A stretch of 64,000 bases of DNA from Absidia repens (lineage: Eukaryota; Mucoromycota; Mucoromycetes; Mucorales; Cunninghamellaceae): assembly GCA_002105175.1 (NCBI GenBank), contig MCGE01000008.1:1849451-1913450 (forward strand), given 5' to 3'. Of this stretch, positions 23,901 to 35,344 are shown in pieces. The translations under genes were made by a program, and so were the position numbers. Numbering within the stretch: the first letter of the stretch is position 1; every line of letters starts with the position of its first letter. The notes beneath the pieces were generated by a model that made no database searches, had not been told where the DNA came from, and worked only from the letters and a program-made list of their open reading frames with translations.

Positions 23901-25600
23901 ATTTCAAATCCCGCCCACGTGAATATTTATTTCCTCTCTCTTTTTTTTCATTTTCTTTCTTTCCTTCCTTCATTATTCAAGTTCTTTGCGGTTATGGTGA
24001 TATTAGATCAGTGTCAGGACTAGTTTAGAATGATTTTTAGAGCAGGAAATACAAGATGCATAAAGGAACCCTTTCATTTTGGATCTAGGATCTGGGGGAC
24101 GCCATTTGTTGACTTTGGAGCCTTTATTAGCTTAGTTTAGTCTAAAACTTCATATCACAAAATAAAATTTTTTTTACTGAAACTTCATATTACAAGATAA
24201 ACAGAATTTATTTCTTTTTATTCAAGCTTCATATTGCACATGAGTTTTAAAGGATCGATAAGGAGTGTACTATTCAAATTTTTTATTTATATCCATGGCT
24301 GATTTTCGCTAGAGATGTTGGCTGGATATAAGCGGTATACTAGAGGGCATTCATGAATTTTCCTTTCTGTCACCAAGATTGGTTGTTTTGGATCGGTGTT
24401 ATAGCAGATCTCTACATCACCAAAATCTTCAAGTACTTTTTTGTACTTCATAACATTTTCTTCAGTATATTCGACATAAAAAAACATACAAATTGCTTGG
24501 TCTTTCGATATTTCCATTTCAGCAAAACAAAGTAGGGATTGTAAACCAAATAATGGAGACAATAAAAATAAGATAGGGATAGCAAAAAAAAAGAAAAAGA
24601 AAAAGATGGGTGATACTGAGGATGGATGGCAAAATAAGTAAGACGGATGGGCGGACTTAAAATCACGTCGTAGATTTCGCGACATCCTACTTTCGGAAAA
24701 TCGACTCTTATTTCTTCAAACCACGACATTCTTTTTTCTTGTATTGCAACATGATTTTCGAAAAGCGCGACATCTAACTCCGGAATGACTTATCTCTCAT
24801 GTTTTGCGCAATAACTCTTTCTCTCTCTTCTTTTTCTTTTCTTTTTATTGCTATCAATTCCGTTTGATTAGTGTTGACCAGTGTTGAACTTCAGTATCAA
24901 GCACTTTAATCTTTTCTCATTCCCTGTACAGTATATTAACTCCAACTATACAGTTGGGCTTTAGATTCCCCTTAGATTAATATTGATCATTCTTTAAATC
25001 TCGCCTTAGTGTTCCCACATGCTACGTCCACTAGATCCCTTGTTACAATGAATCCCTCTTTTTGATTTTTAGTTTCAGTATCTACCAATATATTTTAATA
25101 AAATATTTCTCCTTTGCTACCCATCCTCTGACCCATTGTATAATGAATAATGTTGTTATTGTATCTGTTTTGACTACAAAACACTTGCTCTATAATTATT
25201 TATCCACTATGACCACTTTTCACCCTCCTAAAGACTCAGCAGCTGATTAGCAATGTTGAGGTTCATTAATATTAAATATGGGCATATTTCTACTAAATTG
25301 ACTATGTTATAGAAGGAAATCTAAGTCTTTCTGTGCGTATATCCGTCGCTCCAGTGTACTTTTGTACCTCTTTCTAGTTTATCTATGACTACTTGCCCCA
25401 TCCCCAAAAGTCCTAGCCATTTGTTGCCAGTTTTAGGTCACTTAATATGAACCTTTGCCCTTCACCCGCTCTGTCATTTATATAAATCAACCGAGATCGC
25501 ACCACCAATGTATCCTCCACTAGACTGCACATATTTTATATATCCAACTCGCTGTTTTATTTTTATTTTATTCTGTAGTTTTTTGTATGTAATATAACAA
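23901..25600 (+). repeat. Dispersed ~1-kb repeat, copy B (interrupted)
   Basis: 5' block CCCGCCCACGTGAATATTTA at 23910-23929, CT tract, and core at about 23985-24145 (GTGTCAGGACTAGTTTAG, GGAACCCTTTCATTTTGG, TTAGCTTAGTTTAGT). Homology resumes at about 24796 (CTCATGTTTTGCGCAATA) and continues through TTAATAAAATATTT to GTATCCTCCACTAGACTG (about 25507-25524), shared with copy E. About 645 bp between 24150 and 24795 is absent from the other copies. Confidence 0.8.
24287..24729 (-). CDS. Uncharacterised ORF(s) inside the repeat insertion
   Basis: Two overlapping minus-strand frames lie in DNA that interrupts repeat copy B. One starts MSWFEEIRVDFPKVG (ATG at 24729). The other, in a different frame, ends with a protein-like stretch (YTEENVMKYKKVLEDFGDVE, then PLVYRLYPANI) before the stop at 24287. 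A T-rich tract between them looks intronic, so a two-exon gene is possible, but no donor/acceptor pair I tried joins the frames convincingly. No family recognised. It could equally be a decayed gene fragment carried by an insertion. Confidence 0.3.
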
Positions 25601-26007
25601 AAGAAGAAGTTCAAATTGAAGTCAGTTGAGCCTTATAGGGAGACCATCTACTGCTGTGAAAAATGATGAGGTGAGTGAAAAATTTCATCAAAACCACACC
25701 GCAACAACGTCCCCCATCCCCTTGACACCCAGAAAATCAATTTATCGATTTGAAAGTGAGAGTCCAGGACCGCGGAGAATATTCAAAACAACCAAAAACG
25801 CAAGGAAAAATAAAAACAATCAATCACTAGTAAGACATATATGTAACATACAATGGTAGATAAAATAAAATCAATTCCGTTTTTAATAAAGATAGACAAA
25901 AATAACAAAAGTATATTAAACTAGGTAAAGATAAAAAAGGGGAGGGTATGAGAATCGTGAAGTGGTATAAAACTAGAGATTATTGTTGTACAACATGGAC
26001 GGCAATA
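25601..26007. other. Intergenic: 3' flank of the amino-acid transporter
   Basis: An open stretch at about 25626-25859 (plus) encodes a basic, Pro/Ser-rich peptide (ATTSPIPLTPRKSIYRFE) without an ATG start. It may be a gene fragment but nothing supports expression. The remainder is AT-rich. Confidence 0.35.
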
Positions 26008-26100
26008 TTATGATCGATGAAGGATGCATTGTTTGACAGGATCGACCACTTCGGCGGAGTTCCACTGGCTCAATGTAGACGTGGCTACCCAAGTCATACT

Positions 26101-26131
<31 letters not shown>

Positions 26132-28738
26132 TCAGTAAACCAAGTTGCTCGCCATGGAAAAAAAAGGGAATGTTTTATCATTTGTTTCGCTACATACCAA
26201 AGCACTCCAAATAGAATCAAAAGGTAGTTGGCAAAACGTCGTATAGGAGGTAGTGACAGGGCCCGAAGATGAAACAAAGGGGGGAAAATATAACATAATG
26301 GAATACAAAATATAGCGCCAATCAAAGGAACAAATTTGTCCAGCTTGTCTTTGGAGCCCACAATACCAATCCAGGCACACAAAAAGACCACCAGCACCCG
26401 AAACACATTCTTTTGCCATTTCACCACCGCATTGTTTTTACCAGATCTTGTTGTGAATAGTCCGTTTTCCATGATACGAATTGCCGGGAAAAGTTGAAGA
26501 GGAATGGATAAGCAGATAGCCAGAGAATACAATGTTTGAATGGAAGACACCATGGGATCTTTGCTTGGGAGATTGAGTAGGATGATAGTCTGTACTTGGT
26601 CACCAAACGTCATATACGATAAAGCGCCCATAGAGACAAACAAACATGTAATGATAAATAAGGCACGACGTAAAACTGCAGGAAACTGTTGAGGTTCTTT
26701 CATCGATTCAGTGATCGGGATGACTAGTTGAAATGATTAACCAAAAAAAAAAAAAAAAAAAAAAAAAGAGTAAGTATAAAATCTTTCAAGTATTCAATTT
26801 TTTTTTCTTCTTAATTTACCCAAACCAATGCCTTCATAAGTAAATGCGCAAGTACCAATAAACAAGGGAAAGTAAGTGGAGTTCCACAAGGACACAGTAT
26901 CAGCTACACCCACCGAAGCCAGTTCTTTGAAATCATAGTAAAACAAATAAGAGAGTCCAATGACAATAAATACATCTGCAATCAGGGCAAACACAGACAA
27001 ACGTTGTATCTTTCGAATCATGGCCAAAGGAATGAATGCAAAACTTTGAGCAAGAATCAGCAAATGCATTGGAATCATTACTCGGCACTTTGAGAAGGTC
27101 AATACCAAAGATTGCAAGTTTTCCGCTACAAACACCATGTAGGCACAGACAAACCCAATTTGTGATAAAGTGATGGTCATCAAAACAGCCGCACGCATCT
27201 TGGGTCCATACAACACGCTTCCCATATCGCTAAAACTGGCAGGAATCACCAATCTTGTTTGCACCAAGAGTAAAAACGACCACAATGAGATCAGGGCCCA
27301 AGCTGTCATTGCCAAAATAGAGAACAACAATCCACCATTTTCAAACCTAATAAAAATAGACGGGCGGGGGGGGGTCAGGGAATGAAAGATCGGTGTGAGT
27401 TTTTTTTTTTTTAGAGGATGGAGAAAGGACAAAGGACTAACTTACGCTTTAGGTAAAAACATGATTCCTATCATAAAATATAAGTAAATATATAATCAAT
27501 TATCATCCATACATCCATTTCGGTTTTTTTGTTTGGTCTTTACCTGTAGTGACAAAGGACTTTAATAATAAAAACATCGCTTTCCCAGGTGTTGCTTTTC
27601 CTTGAAGAGTCTGCCCTGGTCTTGATCTTGATAACAAAGGCATGGTTTCACGGGCGTGGAGATGACGAAATTGTAACGGTTGATGATGGTCCCCATTGGC
27701 CATTGCTGAAACAGGAAAAGGTAAGGTTGAAGAGGAGCCATAAGACATGGAGCCATGCTGCTGATGTTGTTGCTGGTGTTGCGAGGACGAGGAGGTTGAT
27801 GCTGTTGTCGTCGTCGAGTCGGATGGACCCGTGCTCCTGTCAGGTGTCACTGCTGCTGCCCCATAACGTTTTTGTTGGTTATTCTTATGAGCGATAGACG
27901 ATAAGGATGCATGATGTAGTAAAGGTCCGCCATAAGCCATCACGTTACCCTCTTCTTGTTCGTGTAGTGGTCGATGATTATGATGGTGTTTTCCTTTATC
28001 GCCACGACCTCCCCTTGTCCCTGTGTAGTTTTCCGAGTCGCTAGAGCCACTGGATTGGTCGCTGCTTCCATCATCGTCGTCGTAGTCGTCGTCGCTCGCA
28101 GAAGAAGAATCATCGGTGTCACTGAGATCTTCGCCACCAAAATGACCATACAAGCACAAAAACTCCACAAAGCTACTGGTGACAAAATTCGGGGGGCGTT
28201 TTCCTTGTCGAGCCGCCTTGGTGAGTACAAAGTGTCTGCGGAAGCCTCCTGGTTGTTTCAGAGATTGAAGAAGGGGATCAGTTACTGGGGTTCGAGTTGC
28301 CGGTAAAGAGATGGATTGAGTGCGTTGTCTTCGTTGCTCCAAATGTTCAACATGAGCTGTCCACTTGTAAATGTCATCGAGGATGGACCCACTAGATAAT
28401 AGGTGGTGGGTATTGAATGACTCGTCTTTATGCTGGTGGTGAAATAGCTGTTGCGAGTGTTCTTGCTGTTCTTGCTGTTCTTGCTGTTGCTGCCTTTCTA
28501 GTTCCAGTTCCAGTTCCGGTTGCTGCTTCCGTTGCTGAGACTGCTTCTGCTTTTGAGACTGTTTCTGCTGCTGATCCTGTTGACGTTGTTTACGAGAAGC
28601 TTTTCCTTTTAGTGGAGTGGGTATCAAGGAGGACTCGCCACCGAAAGGAGGGACAGGGACCTGGGGGTAAACAAGGTGTCGTTTCACTACCTTGGCAACT
28701 TGTTCTACAGGCAAGTCAATGGTAAGTGTACGTTCCAT
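26008..28738 (-). CDS. AVT3/AVT4-like vacuolar amino-acid transporter (AAAP family)
   Basis: Amino acid/auxin permease family transporter, probably exporting amino acids from the vacuole like fungal Avt3/Avt4 and related to SLC36. Five exons (28738-27544, 27467-27446, 27346-26820, 26723-26198, 26098-26008) join in frame, giving 786 residues. The first about 390 residues are soluble and disordered, with long Gln, Ser and Asp runs, as is usual for Avt3/4-type N-termini. The membrane part starts with IMFLPKAFENGGLLFS, encoded across a 22-nt exon, and continues with about ten hydrophobic helices (LLLVQTRLVIPASFSDMG, CAFTYEGIGLVIPITESM, PFFHL-like loop, LLILFGVLC). TYEGIG and the LPKAF start are AAAP landmarks. 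The last intron contains a T-run and its acceptor position is slightly uncertain. Confidence 0.87.
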
Positions 28739-28985
28739 AGAAATGAACCACGTGAATACAAATCGAAGATGGAGGACAAAAAAGAGGTAAAAGTGAGAAA
28801 AAAAGAAGACCAACAGTTGCCAATTTTTGGTCCTCGGGCGGCGTTTTAAACGGCAACCTTCCCCATTTTTTTTCGTTTCTATTTTTTTTTTATCAAATTT
28901 CATTTTTGCTCTTCTTTTCAACTCTACCGTCTTTAGACCTTTTTCGTGTGTTTGCTTTTACTGAATACTCTCAAAACTCACGGTG
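28739..28985. promoter_or_regulatory. Divergent promoter between amino-acid transporter and Doa10
   Basis: 247-bp head-to-head spacer. It contains a CACGTG E-box (28749-28754) close to the transporter start, a GC-rich GGGCGGCG stretch (about 28836-28843) and T-rich tracts towards Doa10. The factors binding it are unknown. Confidence 0.45.
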
Positions 28986-31900
28986 ATGGACCCAGAAGGT
29001 AAGAGCCCATATGTTTGTTATTATATTTTAGTGAAGATATCGTATACTAATCCGTCACCATATTTCTTCTTATTATTGCAGCGATATGCAGAGTCTGTCG
29101 TTGTGAAGGTTCTACTGAACAACCTTTGTTCCATCCTTGCAAGTGCTCCGGCAGTATCCGTTATGTACACCAAGACTGGTAGGATAGAAAAATATTCTTT
29201 TATTTTTGGTCGTTTGTTGTATACTGAACTACTGCATTTATATTGTATTTTTTATTTTAGTCTGATGGAATGGCTTGCTCATAGTCGAAAAAAATACTGT
29301 GAACTTTGCGAACATCCCTATTCCTTTTCATCAGGTATGTTCTCTAACACAGAAACAAAAACAGCCTTTATGAACATATATACTTTAATGATAGAACTAA
29401 CATCTGTTCTCTTGATGATAGTTTACCGTGGCGATATGCCTGATACCATCCCCGTTAGTCTATTCTTATTACAACTAGGAAAGAAACTCGCTAAACTGAT
29501 ATATGTGGTCTTACGCGCTTGCCTGGTTGCTTGTGCCTGGCTGTTTATCTTACCTTACTTTACTATCACTGTTTGGCGGTTCTATTTTTGGAGTGGCGAC
29601 CTATTATCCGGACAACTACGCCGATTACAAAGCTACTCTGCTGCTAATCAACTTTATGCTTCAACACTATTCAACAACATCAACAATGTCACCAACACTA
29701 ACAATGTTGCGTCAGCTACCGTCACCATTGCGTCTGCTATTGCTGCGAACACTATGGAGGCTGTCATGGAGACTGGACTACCTTCCAACCAATCCACGAA
29801 CGCAACATCTAATGACGCTTCTCAATTTGTCGTTTTTGGTCAATCTTTTTCCACTTCTGGTATCAAGTAAGCTACTTTACTATCCGTAATCATAATATTA
29901 CTTTACTTATTTGTTTTTTTATTTATTACAGAACTGTATTGGCTGACTGTTTTGAAGGACAAGTGGTTACTTTCTTTGTGTTTGTGGTGTTTATCTCCAT
30001 TTTCCACCTTCGTACGTGGATCGTTCAAAACATTCCCGAAGAAATGCTCGAAGACACCGAAGATGCCGCCCTTCCAGACGACGACCATCAGGATGACTTG
30101 ATTGACCAAGACCAAGGTGATCCCCATGAACTACGACAACCGGAACCCTTAAATGCTCTTTTTGGACAAAATAATCTGGCTGAAGACAACGAACCTTTAC
30201 GTGACAACATTCAAGTTCGCTGGGAGGATGATGATGATATTGGCAACAACCATGGAGTGGATGAATTGCAAGATATGAATCATGGATTGCGGGGACATTC
30301 ACCTACAGCCAACATCTACCATGACTTTTACGAACAGCAAGATTTATATCACAATCGCATTGATGCTCTACGTAACTCAGACAACAATACAAGGAACAAC
30401 AGGCGTGCTGTCTCCGAACCTCCCAATTCAAGACAGCTTCTAGACGACGATGGCGATTCGTTAACGGAAATGTCAAGTGAATTCTCTTATTGGCGGCAAC
30501 GTGCAACAAGCGCAGAACCTTCATTACAGTACTATCACTCTTCATCAGCTTACATGGGCGACAACCATTCATTACCTGAACAGTATTCGCGTGGCTCAAT
30601 TCGCGATCATCCCATCAAGCTTGAAGAAGACTATTTCGATGACCACCTGCTAGCAGCTGAGGCTTCTTCATCATCCGGAGTACCATTGCAACAACAACGA
30701 AATGACATTCACCATACTTTTGATGATCAATTGCGATATGAACAGCGACAACAACAACAGCATGAACAGCAGCAGCATCAGGAAGAGGAACCGAACCGTC
30801 AGCAAAATCTCCCTCATTTAGACATACCCGCTCAACAACCTGAACCTTTACGACAAGAACCTCCAGCTCCATTTCCTCAAGCAGAAGTACCACCATTTGT
30901 AAACGACGATGACGAGATTGGTGGCGATGAAATTTTGGATATTCTCAATGCTGCCGGCATGCGTGGCAGCATATGGACACTGGTACAAAATATTTCTCTC
31001 ATTGGATTGGTGATTAGTACCTCGCTTGCGTTGACGGTTTGGATGCCGTTCTTGATTGGAATGACATTTGTGATGGTAAGTTCAATAACCTCCCCCCTCT
31101 TCAATACCACAAAAATAAGAGTAATAAAAAAGAACAGTGACTCACTTCTATTTATACTTTCACGTTGTTCTAGGCTGATATCTTTGATGTGATTCGTGTC
31201 CCACTGCTGATTGCTCGAATGGTGACGGATCCTATAATCGAATGGCTTATCTCTTTCTCGGTTGATATCATATGGCCTGCTACTACGAAGGGGCTGGATT
31301 CGCTTTATCGATGGCATCCAACTATTACGTGTCAATTGTACCTGATGGTGTTCAACATACGCTATCAACAATCGTTTTGAATCTTTCAGATTTATTACAG
31401 ACATCAGTATCATCCTCGCCAGCATCAACCACAATAATCAACAACGGGACAGTCGGCTCCAGCACAGGTCTATCATTTGGCGCCTTGGAAACGGCCTATA
31501 GCACGCTTTTACATTGGATTAATCGAGTGGAACCGACCCTGAAGGCGATGGGGGCGTGGTATCAGCATTTGGCCGTTGGCACCTCGGTATCAGATCGTGT
31601 GATGTGTATTTTGATCGGCTACGCAGTTGCACTTGTGATGAGCTCCAACCCGGCGTCACATGTGTTAGCAAGAATGATGTTTGGTGACAGCGCGCAACGA
31701 ACTGTTCGGCAACAATACTTGATTTTGAAGACGGGGATGTTTTTGACGATCGAATTGTTTGTGTTCCCCATTGCCTGCGGCATTCTTCTTGACCTCTCTA
31801 CCATGTCTGCTATGAACTTGCCTTCTGCATGGGATCGTTTTGAATACATCTTGTCCAATCCTGTCTCATCCATGTTTGTCTATTGGTTTGTGGGGACGAT

Positions 31901-33799
31901 GTTTATGCTCATGTTTGCATGGCTAATCACCAATTGCCGCTCCATTCTCCGCCCCGGTGTGATGTGGTTTATTCGTGACCCCAACGACCCTCAGTTCCAT
32001 CCTATCCGGGAAATCATCCAACGACCTGTCTGGAATCAGCTTCAAAAAATTGGGACAAGTGCAGCAATGTATTCTCTTATTATCTTGATCGGTGTGGGTG
32101 GTGTTGTTCAAATCATTCACTATTTTGGCCAAGAATTTTCACTGCTCCAATGGAACTTGACGTAAGTATTAAAAAAAAAGCCTCACTTCGGGACTGGCGG
32201 TGACATACATTCCTAATTTAATTTAAACATCTCTCATATTTTTTGTCATGCGTTATAGTCGATCGCGTTTTGTCGTACTATCTGATCCCATCATTGTAAT
32301 TCTTGTCCGTATTGTTGTACCAACATTGATTCGATACTTCCAACCTACCAGGGCCATCAAGAAGGTTTGGATTCAATGGCTTCAATTTTTGTGTCGACAG
32401 CTACGACTGACTTCCTTTATGTTTGGTGTGCGAACAATGGACGAAGAAGGTGTCATGCGATATCCTACATGGTCAGGTTGGATACTTGGAACTTTACTAC
32501 GACAACACAACCGCGGTCAAAACGGTGTATTGGAGTGGAATGGTCAACTGGTGCGGGCGCCTAAACATGATAGTGTACAATACATTCCAGGACGACGCAT
32601 GCTGATTCCGGTGGATCCAGTCACCCTTTTACCTCTGAACGAACGAGAACAACAACTTGGCCATCCTGCTTCTCGAGGTGATGGAGGTGAAGAGGCAAAC
32701 ACAGTGATTGTTTACACTCCCCCTCAATTTAGACTACGTGTGGCTCTATTTATGGCTATGCTTTGGCTATCTGGCAGTGTGCTTCTTTGCTCAATAACAA
32801 TTTTGCCCCTTGTGGTTGGTCGCTGCATTTTCAAGCAAGGACTCCATATTGAAGTACCCATGCATGATATGTACTCTTATTTGGTTGGTAGTATCACAAT
32901 GCTAATGATTGGTGCTTCCATCGGGTATCTTGCTTCTGTAGCTGGTGATGTTGTCTCCCATACCAATACCACTGGTAGATTAGGTGCTATTGTCAATCAT
33001 GTCAAAAATTTAACCCGCATGGTAAGTGGTTTTTTTTTTAAAAAAAAAAAATGAAAATGGGGAAAACAAGCAGCTAAAGATTATTATTATTTTTACTAGG
33101 GCATCAAATGGATATTCTTTATTGTTACCTTTGGAATTGTTGTACCTGTATTACTTGGATCGACAATAGAAGTATATTTTTTTATACCTCAAAAAGAACT
33201 CGGAGACAACTTACCCTCTTTTGATCCTTTGGCTATCTGGGTCCGTGGTATTGCCTGTATGAATGTGATGCGTGCTCTGTTGCTTATTTTACCCACGAAT
33301 ACCTTCCAAACTAATCTCACACAGGTATATATATAACTTTTTTTTTTTTTTTTTTTTTTTGTGAGGGCAATCAAGCGAAACCAAAACTCATTTTAACAAC
33401 CATCTCTTTTCTTTATGAATGATAGGCCTTCCGACGTGGTATCACAAACGTGAACCTTCGATTTTTATGTGCCAAAATTTTGATGCCTTTCTGTGTGTTT
33501 TGCCTTGCTGCTCTTCTACTACCTCTTTTATCCGCGTATGCCATGGTGCAGCTATTTGGTAAGAAACGAAGAAAAAACCTCCCGCTTTAAAATGCTTGAC
33601 TAATCTTTCATTTGTTTTAGTGTCTGACGATCTTTCAAACAAGATTAAGGTGGCTCAGCTCATGTATCCTGCCAGTATGCTTGCCTTAGTTTCTTATTAT
33701 GCTGTTCGTCTGGGGATTCGATTGGGCCATCACTGGGTACAATCTGTTCGGGAAGATCATTACCTCATCGGAAGAACATTACACAATATGGACGAATAG
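28986..33799 (+). CDS. SSM4: Doa10/MARCH6-type RING-CH E3 ubiquitin ligase (ERAD)
   Basis: Polytopic ER and inner-nuclear-membrane E3 ligase for ER-associated degradation. Exons: 28986-28998 (13 nt), 29082-29178, 29261-29334, 29422-29866, 29932-31075, 31174 to about 31330, about 31390 to 32161, 32259-33021, 33100-33324, 33426-33558, 33621-33799; about 1333 residues. The N-terminal RING-CH (C4HC3) reads CRVC, PCKC, VHQDCLMEWL, CELC. A long acidic/Gln-rich loop follows the first helices. The region [20 protein letters not shown] and about fourteen hydrophobic segments match MARCH6/Doa10. The frame changes between 31300 and 31390. A 59-nt intron (31331-31389, weak GTCAAT donor) restores it, but this junction is not certain. 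Shares its promoter region with the amino-acid transporter. Confidence 0.9.
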
Positions 33800-34142
33800 T
33801 GCTGTCCCCATTCTATTCCCCATTACACCCCACCCATTTCTTCTTTATGTACATATTTACCTATCTATCTTCCCCCTTTCTTCCACTTTCTCCCAATCTC
33901 ATTCCTAGTTTATTGCTGTTATACTTTTGCTTTTACACTGCTTAGCTAATCATCTTACTTTCCAATCCTACACTATCCCCACCTTTTATTGTATATTTTC
34001 AATGACTTTTCAATAAAATTACAAGTTTATTTGACTTTATCTTTTATGATGGTTAATTTATGTAGCTTGAAATATGGAGTCATGAGCTGTCTGTGCGAAA
34101 CGCCCCTTAGACCCTTCCCCCCTCGACCAAAAAAAAAAAACA
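33800..34142. other. Intergenic: Doa10 3' flank
   Basis: C/T-rich 3' flank with TTCAATAAAATT near 34010, a likely poly(A) signal for Doa10. No gene. Confidence 0.55.
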
Positions 34143-34965
34143 ATTCAAATCCCGCCCACGTGAATTTTTAATTTTTTCCCTCTTTCTCTTCATTTTTTTC
34201 CTCCTTTTTTTCTTCACCGTTGAAACATCAACGAGATTATGGTAATCTTAGATTAGTGCCAGGGATATTTTAGAAGGGGTTTCAGATCAGGGATCACAGC
34301 ATGTATGGGGAAACCTTTTCATTCTGGATTCAGGATTTAGGAACTACCCACCCGCCATTCGTTGGCGTTTTTGAGCCTTCATTAACTTGGTGTAGTATTA
34401 GTTTCTCCATATCTTGTATCTATTTTGAATAAAAGTACGCATATTTTTACTTGTTTCAAAGGAAATATATCCCATTAGTGTCTCTCATGTCTTGCGCAAT
34501 AGATCTTCTTCCTTTTTTTTATTTTTTTATTATTATTCCCATCACCTCCCTTTTGACTGGTGTTGACCATTGTTTTGCTTCAATAATAAATGTCCCCCTA
34601 GACTTTCGCATGCCTTGTGCAACCTATCAACTGCCATTCCGCTACTTTCCCTTTAGATTAGCGTTGACCATTCTTCGAGTATTTCACATTAGTCTCCGTT
34701 GTGCTTCTTTTAATATATCTTTCCACTACATATTTTGTTACAATGAACCCTTCATCTTTAGTTTCAGTATCTACCAGTATGCTTCAATAAAATATATTCT
34801 TTTTATTAGCCATCGTTTGACCCATCGTTGATGAACAATGTTGCTATTGTAGCTACATCATGAGCATCCTGTCAACCAAAGATGCTCTCTAATTCACCCA
34901 ATATGACCCCCTTTCTCATGAAGACCCAGCAACTGATTGACAGTTCTATCAACCATCAAGAAAAA
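34143..34965 (+). repeat. Dispersed ~1-kb repeat, copy C
   Basis: 5' block CCCGCCCACGTGAA at 34151, CT tract, and core at about 34225-34400 (ATTAGTGCCAGGG, TTAGAAGGGGTTTCAGATCA, GGGGAAACCTTTTCATTCTGG). The 3' units contain CTTGCGCAATAGATC, GGTGTTGACCATTG, TTAGATTAGCGTTGACCATT and GCTTCAATAAAATATATTC. Similarity fades after about 34965, although the rest up to 35160 may be a diverged tail. Lies between the convergent Doa10 and DDB1 genes. Confidence 0.8.
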
Positions 34966-35344
34966 AGAAACGCTTTTTTTTTTTTTTTGGTCTGCATATC
35001 ATCATTTAGACTCAATCAAGAATCATATCTACCTTACGCTGTGGTCAGTCCACTATACATCCCCAAACCATATCGTCCCACCCAAACACCTATTTCAAGT
35101 ATCATCCCAGATCATTCCTTCATACCCAATCAAATGCATAGTCAAAATGAATGTGAACAATAGATGTTATTTTATTAAAATGATTATACTAGTCTAAAAC
35201 TAAAAGTGTGGTAAAATGTAAGTGAGGGGGAATGATAAAGTTGACATCAATAATGACACAAAAAAAAAAAAAAAAAAAAAAAAAACCAACCAACCAACCA
35301 AAAACAAAAAAAAAGAAAACAAATATTTATATTGAGACCCTTTT
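34966..35344. other. Intergenic: DDB1 3' flank
   Basis: Possible diverged tail of repeat C to about 35160, then AT-rich DNA with a 26-base A-run at about 35260-35285 and a short (CCAA)n tract near 35286. No gene. Confidence 0.45.

Noticed and set aside
26101..26130. Long A-run as a retroposed poly(A) tail
   Set aside because: It is the T-tract of the last intron of the amino-acid transporter seen from the plus strand, and similar runs occur in many introns here.
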